A stretch of DNA of 64,000 nucleotides from Micromonospora globbae (lineage in GTDB: Bacteria; Actinomycetota; Actinomycetes; Mycobacteriales; Micromonosporaceae). The notes beneath the pieces are model-generated. The model did no database searches and was not told the origin of the DNA. It saw nothing but the letters and a program-made list of their open reading frames with translations. Shown here in pieces: positions 53,297 to 62,215 of this stretch (position 1 is its first letter; each line of letters opens with the position of its first letter). Location: NCBI RefSeq assembly GCF_003610785.1, contig NZ_RAQQ01000003.1, positions 62,001-126,000 of the forward strand, written 5' to 3'. The translations under genes and the position numbers were made by a program.

Positions 53297-53416
53297 GACC
53301 CACCTCTCACCGTCGGCGTCGCGGGCGCCGTTGCCCACGGGCCACCGCGGTATTCTGCCCCCGCGAGGGCCCGGGTGACCATAGCGAGCGGCACAATGGC
53401 CCCGACACCGGTCGAT

Positions 53417-53460
53417 ACGTGAGATCCGCGCCGGCAGTGGGGCCGACGCGGATCTCACGT
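53417..53460 (-). terminator. Terminator downstream of the response regulator gene
   Basis: A perfect 14-bp stem, ACGTGAGATCCGCG (53417-53430) with 53447-53460, and a 16-base loop. It lies 25 bases past the response-regulator stop. Confidence 0.78.
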
Positions 53461-53484
53461 GCACCGCCCGCGCGGGCGGGGAGG

Positions 53485-54153
53485 TCAGAACTTCGGGGCG
53501 TCCGGAGCCTCGAGCAGGCCCAGCCGCAGCGCCGTCATGAGCGCCTGCGCCCGGTTGGCCGCGCCGAGCTTCTCGTAGAGCTTCGAGATGTGGGTCTTGG
53601 CGGTGGACTCGCTGACGAAGAGCTGCTTGGCGATGCCCGCCACGCTCATGCCGTCGGCGAGCAGCCGCAGGACCTGCCCCTCGCGCGGGGAGAGCTGGGG
53701 GCCGGACGGGGCCAGCCGGCGCTTCATGGCCTCGGCCAGGTCGGCGGCCGTGAAGGCGCTGGGCGACGACGCGGCGTGCCGGGCCGCGGCCACCACCTCG
53801 TCGGCCGGCGCGGTCTTCGGCACGAAGGCGCTGGCGCCGGCCTCCAGGGCACCGAAGAGCTGGTCGTCACCGGCGTACATGGTGAGCACCACGATGCCCA
53901 TGGAGGCGCTGGACTTGCGGAGTGCCCGGGTGGCCTCGAGGCCACTGCCGTCGGGCAGCCGGAGATCCATGATCACCACGTCCGGCTGCAGCGCCCCGGC
54001 CTGCCGGACACCCTCCGCCGCCGTGGCGGCCTCGCCGACGACCTCGAACTGGCGGTCCCGCTCGAAGGCGTGCCGCAGGCCCTTGCGGATGAGGTCGTGA
54101 TCGTCGACAAGGAGGACCTTGGTACGGGTGGCCGGTGTCGGACTTGTGGTCAT
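53485..54153 (-). CDS. NarL/LuxR-type response regulator
   Basis: 222 residues from ATG 54153. Receiver: VDDHD, phospho-acceptor Asp63 in VVIMDLRLPDG, switch Thr in VLTMY, Lys in FVPKTAP. A LuxR-type HTH spans about 150-215 (LSPREGQVLRLLADGMSVAGIAKQLFVSESTAKTHISKLYEKL). It starts 7 bases after the kinase gene ends, so the cognate pair is certain by position. Confidence 0.94.
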   Translation of the reverse strand: MTTSPTPATRTKVLLVDDHDLIRKGLRHAFERDRQFEVVGEAATAAEGVRQAGALQPDVVIMDLRLPDGSGLEATRALRKSSASMGIVVLTMYAGDDQLFGALEAGASAFVPKTAPADEVVAAARHAASSPSAFTAADLAEAMKRRLAPSGPQLSPREGQVLRLLADGMSVAGIAKQLFVSESTAKTHISKLYEKLGAANRAQALMTALRLGLLEAPDAPKF

Positions 54154-54160
54154 CCTCGGG

Positions 54161-55852
54161 TTACTCCCCTTCTGCTGCTGCGCTACCGCGCACGTTATCG
54201 CGCCGGGGCGAGGTGCCGAGAACCACCGCCACGGTCGTGCCGCTTGGTTGCCGGGGTCGGATCTCCAACCGGCCCCGGATACGTTCCGCCCTCTCGGCCA
54301 TGATCGCAAGACCGTACCGCCCGTCGGGCCGCTGGTCAGCCATCCCGTGACCGTCATCCGACACTTCGATCTGGGCGTACGGCGGGTCCACCTCACAGGT
54401 GACCCAGAGATTGGACGCCCCCGCGTGCTTGCGGGCGTTGGTCACGGCCTCCTGCGCGATGCGGAGCAACTCCGCCTCCGTGGCGGCGGGGAGCCGGGCC
54501 GTCGACTCGTCCAGCGACAGGTGCACCCGCAGCCCGCCGGACGCGCCGACCGTGCGGGCGTACTCGGCGATGGCCGCGGCCAGCCCACCGTGCCGGTCCA
54601 CCTCGCTGCGCAGCTCGAACAGGCTCAGCCGCAGCTCGGTGATCACCCGGGTCACCTCGCCGCGCAGGGTACGCAGCGCCTCGGCGGTCTCCTCGGCGTC
54701 GTCGTAGACGGTGGCCAGGGCGTTGTCGATGCCGTAGCCGACCATCACCAGCTCCTGGGCGACGCCGTCGTGGATCTCCCGGGCGAGGCGCTGCCGCTCC
54801 TCGTTGGTGGCCAGCGAGCGGACCTCGTCGAAGAGCAGGGCGGCCTCCAGCCGCAGCGCGGCCGGGCCGGTCACCGCCGTCACCCGGGACACGACCTCCG
54901 GGGGGTAGGCGTGCGCCGCGTCGGCCTCCAGCACCACCAGACCGACCGTACGCACGCCGGCGACCAGCGGCACGATCAGCGCGGAGACGTCCCCGCCGGG
55001 GTGCGACCGCGCCTGCGAGCGGGCCGCCGTCTGCGGCTGCTGGCTGGCCCAGGCGTCGGCGATGGCCGAGTCCGCGTCGAGCGTGGTCTCCCAGTCGACC
55101 CGGTCCACGCCCACCTGGGCGAGTACCACGAGCCGGCCGCCGCCGCTCGCGGACAGCACGGCCGCCCGATCGCTCGGGGCCACGTTGCGCAGCTCCTCCA
55201 GCAGGTGCTCGGAGATCCCGCCCGGGTCGAGCGTGGCGCCGGGCAGCTGCCGGGCGACCGTCCGCAGCTGGGTGAGCAGGCGGGTCGCCTCGGCGTACGG
55301 CTGGGGCCGGCTCTCGCCGCGCACCTGCATGATGCGGTGCAGCGTGCGCGCCGCGTAGAGCCCGAGCACCGCGAGGATCAGCCACTGGGCGCAGACCGCC
55401 AGGTAGCCGGGCTGGGTGAGCTGCGGCGCCCCGTCGACCCGCGTGAGCGCGCCGCCGACGAGCAGGGTGGCCGCGGCGATCCCGAGCAGCACGGCGCCCT
55501 CGCGGAACCGGCGGCGCAGCGCGGTGACCGTCACCGGCACCGCGAGGTAGGGCAGCACCGCGGACGCGCCCAGCCCGTCGACCGACCCGCCGACCAGCGA
55601 CACGGCCGCCACCTGGCTCGCCGCCAGCCCCAGCACCACCACTTCGGCCACCCGGCTGAGCGGGGCGACGCGCGGGTGCTGCGGCGCCAGCAGGGCGGGC
55701 GCCCCGGCCACCGCGAGCAGCGCGATCCACCAGAGCTGGGCCGGGTCGCGCGTGGCGAACAGGGTGAGGACGGCGACGAGCGCCAGCATCACCAGGCGGG
55801 CGACCGCGGCGAGGGGATGCGGGTGGAACCCTGCGGATGTCGAGGCGGGCAC
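54161..55852 (-). CDS. NarL-family sensor histidine kinase with GAF domain
   Basis: 563 residues from GTG 55852. The N-terminal 160 residues hold about six membrane segments (MASE1-like, little outside the membrane), then a GAF domain (about 205-345), HisKA_3 with RLAREIHDGVAQELVMV (phospho-His near 360), and an HATPase_c with NARKHAGASN, DDGHGM and YGLAIMAERA. Signals may be sensed in the membrane or by GAF. It forms a two-gene operon with the response regulator. Confidence 0.92.
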   Translation of the reverse strand: MPASTSAGFHPHPLAAVARLVMLALVAVLTLFATRDPAQLWWIALLAVAGAPALLAPQHPRVAPLSRVAEVVVLGLAASQVAAVSLVGGSVDGLGASAVLPYLAVPVTVTALRRRFREGAVLLGIAAATLLVGGALTRVDGAPQLTQPGYLAVCAQWLILAVLGLYAARTLHRIMQVRGESRPQPYAEATRLLTQLRTVARQLPGATLDPGGISEHLLEELRNVAPSDRAAVLSASGGGRLVVLAQVGVDRVDWETTLDADSAIADAWASQQPQTAARSQARSHPGGDVSALIVPLVAGVRTVGLVVLEADAAHAYPPEVVSRVTAVTGPAALRLEAALLFDEVRSLATNEERQRLAREIHDGVAQELVMVGYGIDNALATVYDDAEETAEALRTLRGEVTRVITELRLSLFELRSEVDRHGGLAAAIAEYARTVGASGGLRVHLSLDESTARLPAATEAELLRIAQEAVTNARKHAGASNLWVTCEVDPPYAQIEVSDDGHGMADQRPDGRYGLAIMAERAERIRGRLEIRPRQPSGTTVAVVLGTSPRRDNVRGSAAAEGE

Positions 55853-55866
55853 GTGACGGATCGTAG

Positions 55867-57675
55867 TCAGCTGCGGTAGATCTCGGCGATCTCCGACGCG
55901 TACGTCTTGTGCACGACCTGCCGCTTGACCTTCAGCGACGGGGTCAGCTCGCCGGTGGCCTCGGTGAAGTCCCGGGGCAGGATCCGGAAGACCTTGATCG
56001 CCTCGGCCTTCGACACGGCGGCGTTGGCGAGGTCGACGGCCTTCTGGACCTCGGCGCGCAGCCCCTCGTGCGTGCGCACCTCGCTCACCGGCGTGTCGGC
56101 GGGCAGCCCGGCCGACTCCAGCCACCGGGGCAGCGCCTCCTCGTCGATGGTGACGAGGGCCGCGACGAACGGCTTCCCGTCGCCGACCACGACGCACTGG
56201 CTGACCAGCGGGTGGGCGCGGACCTGGTCCTCCAGCACGGCCGGCGCGACGTTCTTGCCGCCGGCCGTCACGATGATCTCCTTCTTGCGGCCCGTGATCG
56301 TGAGGTAGCCCTCGTTGTCGAGCTGGCCCAGGTCGCCGGTGCGGAACCAGCCGTCGCCGGTGAGCACCTCGGCGGTGGCCGCCTCGTTGTGCCAGTACCC
56401 CTGGAAGATCAGCTCACCGGAGATGAGGATCTCGCCGTCGTCGTCGATGCGGATGCTCACCCCGGGCAGCGGCCGGCCGACCGTGCCGATCCGGGTGGCC
56501 GACGGCAGGTTGGCGGCGGCCGCCGGCGCGGTCTCGGTGAGGCCGTACCCCTCCAGGACCGTCACCCCGACCCCGCGGAAGAAGTGGCCGAGCCGGGCGC
56601 CGAGCGGGGCGCCGCCGGAGATCGCGTCGCGGCACCGGCCGCCGAGCGCGGCCCGCAGCTTGCGGTAGACCAGCCGGTCGAACATCGCGTGCTGGGCCCG
56701 CAGCGCCAGTCCCGGCCCGCGCGGGGTCTCCAGCGCCTCGCTGTACGCGATGGCGACCTGCTCGGCGCGGGCGAAGATGCCGCCCTTGCCGTCGCTCTCG
56801 GCCTTCTGCTTGGCCGCGTTGTAGACCTTCTCGAACACCCGCGGGACGGAGAGCACGAAGGTGGGGCGGAACTCCTGGAGCTCCGCGACGAGGTTCCTGG
56901 TGTCGGCGCAGTGCCGCATGGTGGCCCGGGCGTACACCACGCCGACCTGGATGAGCCGGGCGAACGCGTGCGCCAGGGGCAGGAAGAGCAGCGTGGAGGC
57001 GCCGGCGTTGAACAGGTTCGGCAGCACGGGCACCGCGTTGGCGATGTCGGCGTAGATGTTCCGGTGGGTGAGCACGCAGCCCTTGGGGCGGCCGGTGGTG
57101 CCGCTGGTGTAGATGATCGTGGCCACGTCACCGGCGCCCACCGCCGCCCGTCGCCGGTCGATCTCCGCGGGGTCGACCGACGCGCCCTCGGCCACGAGGT
57201 CGTCCACGGCGCCGAGGTCGAGCTGCCAGACCCGGCCCAGGTCGGGCAGGCGGTCCCGTACGCCGGCCAGCAGGGTGGCGTGCGCCGTGCTCTCCACGAC
57301 GCAGGCCACCGCGCCGGAGTCGGCGAGGATCCAGGCGGCCTGCTCGGCGCTGGAGGTCTCGTAGATCGGCACGGTGACGCCGCCCGCGGCCCAGATGGCG
57401 TAGTCGACGAGGGTCCACTCGTAGCGGGTGCGACTCATGAGCCCGACCCGGTCGCCCGGCCGCACCCCGGCCGCGACCAGCCCGCGGGCCACCGCGACCA
57501 CCTCGTCGCGGAACTGTCGGCAGGTGACGTCCTCCCAGGCCGGGCCGTCGGCGGCCCCGGTGGGGCGGACGAACTGCACGGTGTCGGGCGCGACCTCGGC
57601 GTTCTCCCAGACGGGGTCGGTGAGGTTGGCCGAGTCGCCGACGGTGACGATCGGCGGGACGGAGAACTCGCGCAC
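55867..57675 (-). CDS. Long-chain fatty-acid-CoA ligase (FadD15-like)
   Basis: 602 residues from GTG 57675, with GAGGGAG 5-6 bases upstream; another GTG at 57681 abuts that site. AMP-forming family: IIYTSGTTGRPKGCVLTHRN (about 190), YGLTETAPAAAANLP, GWFRTGDLGQLDNEGYLTITGRKKEIIVTAGGKNVAP with the catalytic Lys in the tail (LTPSLKVKRQVV). Close in kind to M. tuberculosis FadD15 (Rv2187), which neighbours pimB' there too. It supplies acyl-CoA for lipid synthesis or oxidation. Confidence 0.92.
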   Translation of the reverse strand: MREFSVPPIVTVGDSANLTDPVWENAEVAPDTVQFVRPTGAADGPAWEDVTCRQFRDEVVAVARGLVAAGVRPGDRVGLMSRTRYEWTLVDYAIWAAGGVTVPIYETSSAEQAAWILADSGAVACVVESTAHATLLAGVRDRLPDLGRVWQLDLGAVDDLVAEGASVDPAEIDRRRAAVGAGDVATIIYTSGTTGRPKGCVLTHRNIYADIANAVPVLPNLFNAGASTLLFLPLAHAFARLIQVGVVYARATMRHCADTRNLVAELQEFRPTFVLSVPRVFEKVYNAAKQKAESDGKGGIFARAEQVAIAYSEALETPRGPGLALRAQHAMFDRLVYRKLRAALGGRCRDAISGGAPLGARLGHFFRGVGVTVLEGYGLTETAPAAAANLPSATRIGTVGRPLPGVSIRIDDDGEILISGELIFQGYWHNEAATAEVLTGDGWFRTGDLGQLDNEGYLTITGRKKEIIVTAGGKNVAPAVLEDQVRAHPLVSQCVVVGDGKPFVAALVTIDEEALPRWLESAGLPADTPVSEVRTHEGLRAEVQKAVDLANAAVSKAEAIKVFRILPRDFTEATGELTPSLKVKRQVVHKTYASEIAEIYRS

Positions 57676-57840
57676 CTGCACTCCCTCGTGCTCGCAGTGG
57701 CCGGTTGGGGGCCGCCACCTCGGGTCGGCTCTGTCGAAACCTACCCGGCCGGCCCCCGGCCCGCGGCAGGCAGGTTGTGGTCGGGGCGTGGCGGGGGGCG
57801 TGCGGGCCCGGCCGGGCGCCGCGCCGGGTAGCCTCCCCCC

Positions 57841-58296
57841 ATGGCGGACTCCTCGACCCAGTCGATCGTCATCGACGCGCCCCCGGAGCGGGTGGCGGCG
57901 GTCATCTGCGACTTCACGCGCTACCCGGAGTGGACCGAGGCGGTGCGCCGGGTGGAGGTGGTCGAGGAGTACGAGGACGGCTACGCCAGCCAGGTCCGGT
58001 TCACCATCGACGCCGGTGTGCTGGCCGACGAGTACGTCCTCGCGTACGCCTACGCCGAGGACCTGACCCGCATCGAGTGGCACCTGGTGGCGCCGTCGAA
58101 GATGCAGAAGGCGCAGCGGGGGTCGTACGACCTGGTCGCGAACCCGGACGGCGGCACCACGGTGACGTACACGCTGGAGGTGGAACTCTCCGTCGCGATG
58201 CTCGGGATGTTCCGCCGCAAGGCCGAAAAAATGATCATGGATACCGCGTTGAAGCAGCTCAAGCGCCGGGTAGAAGCACCCGGTGCCGCGCAGTGA
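57841..58296 (+). CDS. SRPBCC (START-like) lipid-binding protein
   Basis: 151 residues of the polyketide cyclase/dehydrase-like fold: MADSSTQSIVIDAPPERVAAVICDFTRYPEWTEAVRRVEV, ending with a helix (KAEKMIMDTALKQLKRRV). A hydrophobic-ligand carrier of unknown cargo; the same gene (Rv2185c-like) neighbours fadD15 in mycobacteria, which suggests a lipid (inference). Confidence 0.88.
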   Translation: MADSSTQSIVIDAPPERVAAVICDFTRYPEWTEAVRRVEVVEEYEDGYASQVRFTIDAGVLADEYVLAYAYAEDLTRIEWHLVAPSKMQKAQRGSYDLVANPDGGTTVTYTLEVELSVAMLGMFRRKAEKMIMDTALKQLKRRVEAPGAAQ

Positions 58297-58336
58297 CGCG
58301 TCCGGCGGCCCGGCCGCCACGGTAGAGGAGCCGACC

Positions 58337-58978
58337 ATGGTGGCAACGGATCCGGGCTCGGCCCGGGAGGAGGCGGAGCGACTCGTCGCCACGCTGCTGG
58401 GGGCCGCGCGGCTGGCCGCCGCCAGCCCGACCGCGGGGCCCTGGGGACCGTTGGGCGGGATCGTGGCCGGTGTCCTCGGTCACACGGGCTCGGCCGAGGG
58501 GTCCCGCTCCGGTGGGGGCGGTTTCGCCACCGGCAGCGCCGAGTGCTGCGTCTGCCCGATCTGCCGTGGAATCGCCGCGTTGCGGGACCCGAGTCCCGAG
58601 TTCGCCGAGCGCCTGGCGACCGGGGCGGGGGATCTCGCGGCCGGAATCGCCAGCCTGATGCGCGCGTTCGCCTCCGCGACCCCGCCCGCCGAGTCCGCCC
58701 ACCCGGCCACCGACCCGGCCGGCGCCGGGTCGGACGACGACCGCGTGTGGCGCGAGGCCACCCGGAGCGGGCATGATTCTCAGCCGGCGTCGGACGGGGA
58801 CGTGTGGTCCGCCGCCACCCGTGCGGACGGGTACGCCCCGGCCGCCACCGCGCCGCCCGTCGACGGGGCCGGGCCGGCCACGCCGGAGGACGACCCGGCA
58901 CCGGCCGGGCGCCCCGTGGTGCCGGCCGCGCGTACGCCCGGCGACACGGGCGCGGACGTACCGGGCGACGACGCCTGA
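58337..58978 (+). CDS. Conserved actinobacterial protein with CCxCPxC motif (possibly DUF5304-like)
   Basis: 213 residues from ATG 58337, where GAGGAG lies 6 bases upstream. The N-terminal half is helical (EEAERLVATLLGAARLAAA), with a Gly-rich stretch and the cysteine cluster ECCVCPICRGIAALRDPSPEFAERL. The C-terminal 100 residues are disordered, Ala/Pro/Asp-rich, with two related units (DRVWREATRSG, GDVWSAATRADG). I recall similar proteins next to the glucokinase gene in streptomycetes. The Cys cluster suggests metal binding. Function unknown. Confidence 0.72.
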   Translation: MVATDPGSAREEAERLVATLLGAARLAAASPTAGPWGPLGGIVAGVLGHTGSAEGSRSGGGGFATGSAECCVCPICRGIAALRDPSPEFAERLATGAGDLAAGIASLMRAFASATPPAESAHPATDPAGAGSDDDRVWREATRSGHDSQPASDGDVWSAATRADGYAPAATAPPVDGAGPATPEDDPAPAGRPVVPAARTPGDTGADVPGDDA

Positions 58979-59046
58979 GAACGGACGTCCCGCGGCACCG
59001 GCGCGCCGGTGGGCGCGGGACCGCACAGCAGAGGGGAGCGGCAGCG

Positions 59047-59994
59047 GTGACGCTGACCATCGGAGTCGACGTCGGTGGCACGAAGGTGGCCGGCGGTGTC
59101 GTCGACGACACCGGCACGGTGCTCGTGCAGGCCCGACGGGACACCCCCGCCGACGACGTCGCGAAGACCCGGGACGTCATCACCGAGCTGGTCGGTGAGC
59201 TGGCCGCGGGCCGGCCCGTGCAGGGCGTGGGCATCGGCGCGGCGGGCTGGATCGACGCCAGCCGCTCCACCGTGCTGTTCGCGCCGAACCTGGCCTGGCG
59301 GGACGAGCCGCTGCGCGAGTACGTGAGCAACAAGGTCGGCCTGCCGGTGATCGTGGAGAATGACGCCAACGTGGCGGCCTGGGCCGAGTTCCGGTACGGC
59401 GCGGCCCGGGACGCCGACGACTCGATGGTCATGTTCACCATCGGCACCGGGGTCGGCGGCGGCATCGTGCTCGGCGGTGAGCTGCTGCGCGGCGCGCACG
59501 GCATCGCCGCGGAGCTGGGCCACATGCTGACCGTGCCGGACGGCCACCAGTGCGGCTGCGGCCGGCTCGGCTGCATCGAGCAGTACGCGAGCGGCAGCGC
59601 CCTGGTCCGGTTCGCCCGCGCCGCCGCCCGGCAGAGCCCGCACCGGGCCGCCGGGCTGCTGGAGCTGGCCGGCGGCGAGGCCGAGGCGATCACGGGGCCG
59701 ATGGTGACGGCGGCCGCCAAGAGCGGCGACCCCGTCTCCACCGAGGCGTTCGCCCAGGTCGGCCGTTGGCTGGGCACCAGCCTCGCGGACATGGCCCAGA
59801 TCCTCGACCCCCAGGTGCTCGTCGTGGGCGGCGGCGTCATCGACGCCGGTGAGCTGCTGATGGGGCCGACCCGGCGGTCCTACGCCCAGTCGCTGGCCCA
59901 GCGGGACCGGCTTCCGGTCGCCGAGATCCGCCCGGCCGAGCTCGGCAACCGGGCCGGGGTCATCGGCGCGGCCGACCTGGCGCGCCGGCTGTAG
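59047..59994 (+). CDS. glk: ROK family glucokinase
   Basis: Phosphorylates glucose with ATP or polyphosphate. 315 residues: N-terminal ATP loop IGVDVGGTKVAGGVV, catalytic Asp in VENDANVAAWAEFR, GTGVGGGIVLGGELLRG, and the ROK zinc motif HQCGCGRLGCIEQYASG. GTG at 59047 has GAGGGGAG upstream. In streptomycetes GlkA is also the mediator of carbon catabolite repression, which may hold here (established for Streptomyces, inferred here). Confidence 0.93.
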   Translation: MTLTIGVDVGGTKVAGGVVDDTGTVLVQARRDTPADDVAKTRDVITELVGELAAGRPVQGVGIGAAGWIDASRSTVLFAPNLAWRDEPLREYVSNKVGLPVIVENDANVAAWAEFRYGAARDADDSMVMFTIGTGVGGGIVLGGELLRGAHGIAAELGHMLTVPDGHQCGCGRLGCIEQYASGSALVRFARAAARQSPHRAAGLLELAGGEAEAITGPMVTAAAKSGDPVSTEAFAQVGRWLGTSLADMAQILDPQVLVVGGGVIDAGELLMGPTRRSYAQSLAQRDRLPVAEIRPAELGNRAGVIGAADLARRL

Positions 59995-60005
59995 AGGCGG
60001 GCGGC

Positions 60006-60713
60006 GTGGCGCGAGGCTCCGGTGTGCCGCTCCGGGTGGTGTCGTACAACATCCACGGCCAGCGGGACGACACGGCCGCGCTGGCCGCCGTGGTCCGGGA
60101 CGCCGCACCGGACGTGGTGATCGTCCAGGAGGGCCCACGGCGGTTCCGGTGGCGGCGCAAGTCCGCCGCGCTCGCCGAGTCGTTCGGCCTCGTGGTGGCC
60201 GGCGGCGGGCTGCCGGCGCTGGGCAACCTGCTGCTGACCAGCCTGCGGGTGCGGGTGCTGGCCACCCGGTGCCAGCGCTTCCCGCTCACCCCCGGCCGGC
60301 ACCTGCGCGGCGCCGCGTACGCCGACTGCGTGGTCGCGGGCGGCGCCCGGTTCACCGTGGCCGGCTCCCACCTGTCCACCGACCCGGCCGAACGTCCCGC
60401 GCAGGCCGCGCTCCTCAAGCGGGAACTCGACGCCGCGGGCGCGCCCGTCGTGGCGGGCGCGGACCTCAACGAGGGACCGGACGGCCCGGCCTGGGCCACC
60501 GTGGCCCGGGGGCTGACCGACGCGGCGGACGCGGCCGGGCGGGCGGACCGGCTCACCTACCCGTGCGCCGCCCCGCGCCGCCGCATCGACGCGCTGTTCG
60601 TGGATCCGCGGATCACGGTGGTCGACTACGACGTGGTGGACACCCCGCTGACCCGCCGCGCCAGCGACCACTTCCCGGTGCTGGTCGACCTGCTGCTGCC
60701 GCGTCCCGAGTGA
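60006..60713 (+). CDS. Endonuclease/exonuclease/phosphatase (EEP) family hydrolase
   Basis: 235 residues with EEP motifs: SYNIHGQRDD, VIVQEGPRRF, the AGSHLSTDP region, AGADLNEGPDGP and the final ASDHFPVLV with catalytic Asp-His. No signal peptide. It starts 11 bases after glucokinase on the same strand. Substrate unknown: nucleic acid, phosphoinositide or sphingolipid phosphodiester are all possible. Confidence 0.86.
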   Translation: MARGSGVPLRVVSYNIHGQRDDTAALAAVVRDAAPDVVIVQEGPRRFRWRRKSAALAESFGLVVAGGGLPALGNLLLTSLRVRVLATRCQRFPLTPGRHLRGAAYADCVVAGGARFTVAGSHLSTDPAERPAQAALLKRELDAAGAPVVAGADLNEGPDGPAWATVARGLTDAADAAGRADRLTYPCAAPRRRIDALFVDPRITVVDYDVVDTPLTRRASDHFPVLVDLLLPRPE

Positions 60714-60798
60714 GCCAGGTCGGGGCTGGACAACCGGCTCCGATGTGGAGAGGATTTCGCGGCGAACCGGCACCCGTGCCGCACGAAGGAGAAATTCG

Positions 60799-62199
60799 GT
60801 GTCCACCTCCACCGACCGGCCCGAACCGGCGGCGACCACGCTCGCCCGCGGCAGCGACGGCCGTCCCGTCTCCGACCGGGGCGACACGGTCTGCGTCATC
60901 GGCGCCGGCGCCAGCGGCCTGACCGCCGTGAAGAACCTCAAGGAGCACGGCTTCGGCGTCGACTGCTACGAGCGGGAGACCGGTGTGGGCGGCGCCTGGA
61001 ACTGGCGGCACGACCGCAGCCCCGTCTACGCGAGCACGCACCTCATCTCGTCGCGGCCGTTCACCCAGTTCCCCGACTTCCCGATGCCGGACACCTGGCC
61101 GGACTACCCCCACCACAGCCAGCTGCTGACCTACTTCGAGCGGTACGCCGACCACTTCGACCTGCGCTCGCACATCTGGTTCGGCACCGAGGTGATCCGC
61201 GTCGAGCCGGTCGAGGGGGACCGCTGGGACGTCACGACCCGCAGCACGGGCGGCTACGGCCCGGAACGCACCTCCCGCTACGCGGCCGTGGTGGTCGCCA
61301 ACGGCCACAACTGGTCGCCGAAGCTGCCCCGCTACGAGGGGTTGGAGGAGTTCCGCGGCGAGGTCATGCACGCCTCGTCGTACAAGGACCCGGCCCAGCT
61401 GCGGGGCAAGCGGGTCCTCGTGGTGGGCGCGGGCAACACCGGCTGCGACATCGCCGTCGAGGCCGCTCAGCAGGCGTCGCACTGCTGGCACTCGACCCGG
61501 CGCGGGTACTGGTACGCCCCGAAGTACGTCCTCGGCCGCCCGGCCGACCAGGTCAACGACATGCTGCTCGCGCTGCGGGTGCCGCTGCGGGTGCGGCAGT
61601 GGCTCTACCACTGGACCCTGCGGCTGACCGTCGGCGACCTGACCCGGTTCGGGCTGCCGAAGCCGGACCACCGGGTGTACGAGACCCACCCGATCGCGAA
61701 CAGCCAACTCGTCTACCACGTCGGGCACGGCGCGATCACCCCGGTGCCGGACGTGGCGCGCTTCGACGCGTACGGGGTGGAACTCACCGACGGTCGGCGG
61801 ATCGACCCGGAGCTGGTCGTCTTCGCCACCGGCTACCTGCCGCGCTTCGAGTTCCTCGACCCGAAGGTGCTCGGCGACGACGCGGGCACCGGCCGCCCGA
61901 CCCTCTGGCTGAACGCGTTCGCGCCCGGCTACCCGACGCTGGCGGTCGTCGGCCTGCTCCAGCCGGACTCGGGTGTGTTCACCCTGGCCCACTGGCAGGC
62001 CGTGCTGTTCGCCCGGCTGCTCCGGCAGCGCCTCGTACGGCCGGAGCGCGCCGCCGCGTTCGCGGCGACCGTGCAGGCCCGGGCGGGGGAGCGGTACTCC
62101 GGCCCGGTCAAGGACAGCACCCGGCACTGGTTCGAGGTCGGGCACGTCGACTACCTGCGCGCCGTCCAGCGCGCCCTCGACTCCCTGGAGGATCGGTGA
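60799..62199 (+). CDS. Flavin-containing monooxygenase
   Basis: 466 residues from GTG 60799, with AAGGAG 7 bases upstream. FAD site VIGAGASGLTAV (about 35-46), the FMO fingerprint FRGEVMHASSY (F-x-G-x3-H-x3-Y), the NADPH site VVGAGNTGCDIA, and VFATGY near the C-terminus. It probably oxygenates a nitrogen, sulfur or ketone substrate. An alpha/beta-hydrolase gene follows 16 bases later on the same strand and may act on the product (inference). Confidence 0.9.
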   Translation: MSTSTDRPEPAATTLARGSDGRPVSDRGDTVCVIGAGASGLTAVKNLKEHGFGVDCYERETGVGGAWNWRHDRSPVYASTHLISSRPFTQFPDFPMPDTWPDYPHHSQLLTYFERYADHFDLRSHIWFGTEVIRVEPVEGDRWDVTTRSTGGYGPERTSRYAAVVVANGHNWSPKLPRYEGLEEFRGEVMHASSYKDPAQLRGKRVLVVGAGNTGCDIAVEAAQQASHCWHSTRRGYWYAPKYVLGRPADQVNDMLLALRVPLRVRQWLYHWTLRLTVGDLTRFGLPKPDHRVYETHPIANSQLVYHVGHGAITPVPDVARFDAYGVELTDGRRIDPELVVFATGYLPRFEFLDPKVLGDDAGTGRPTLWLNAFAPGYPTLAVVGLLQPDSGVFTLAHWQAVLFARLLRQRLVRPERAAAFAATVQARAGERYSGPVKDSTRHWFEVGHVDYLRAVQRALDSLEDR

Positions 62200-62215
62200 A
62201 CGAAGGGCGGGACCG

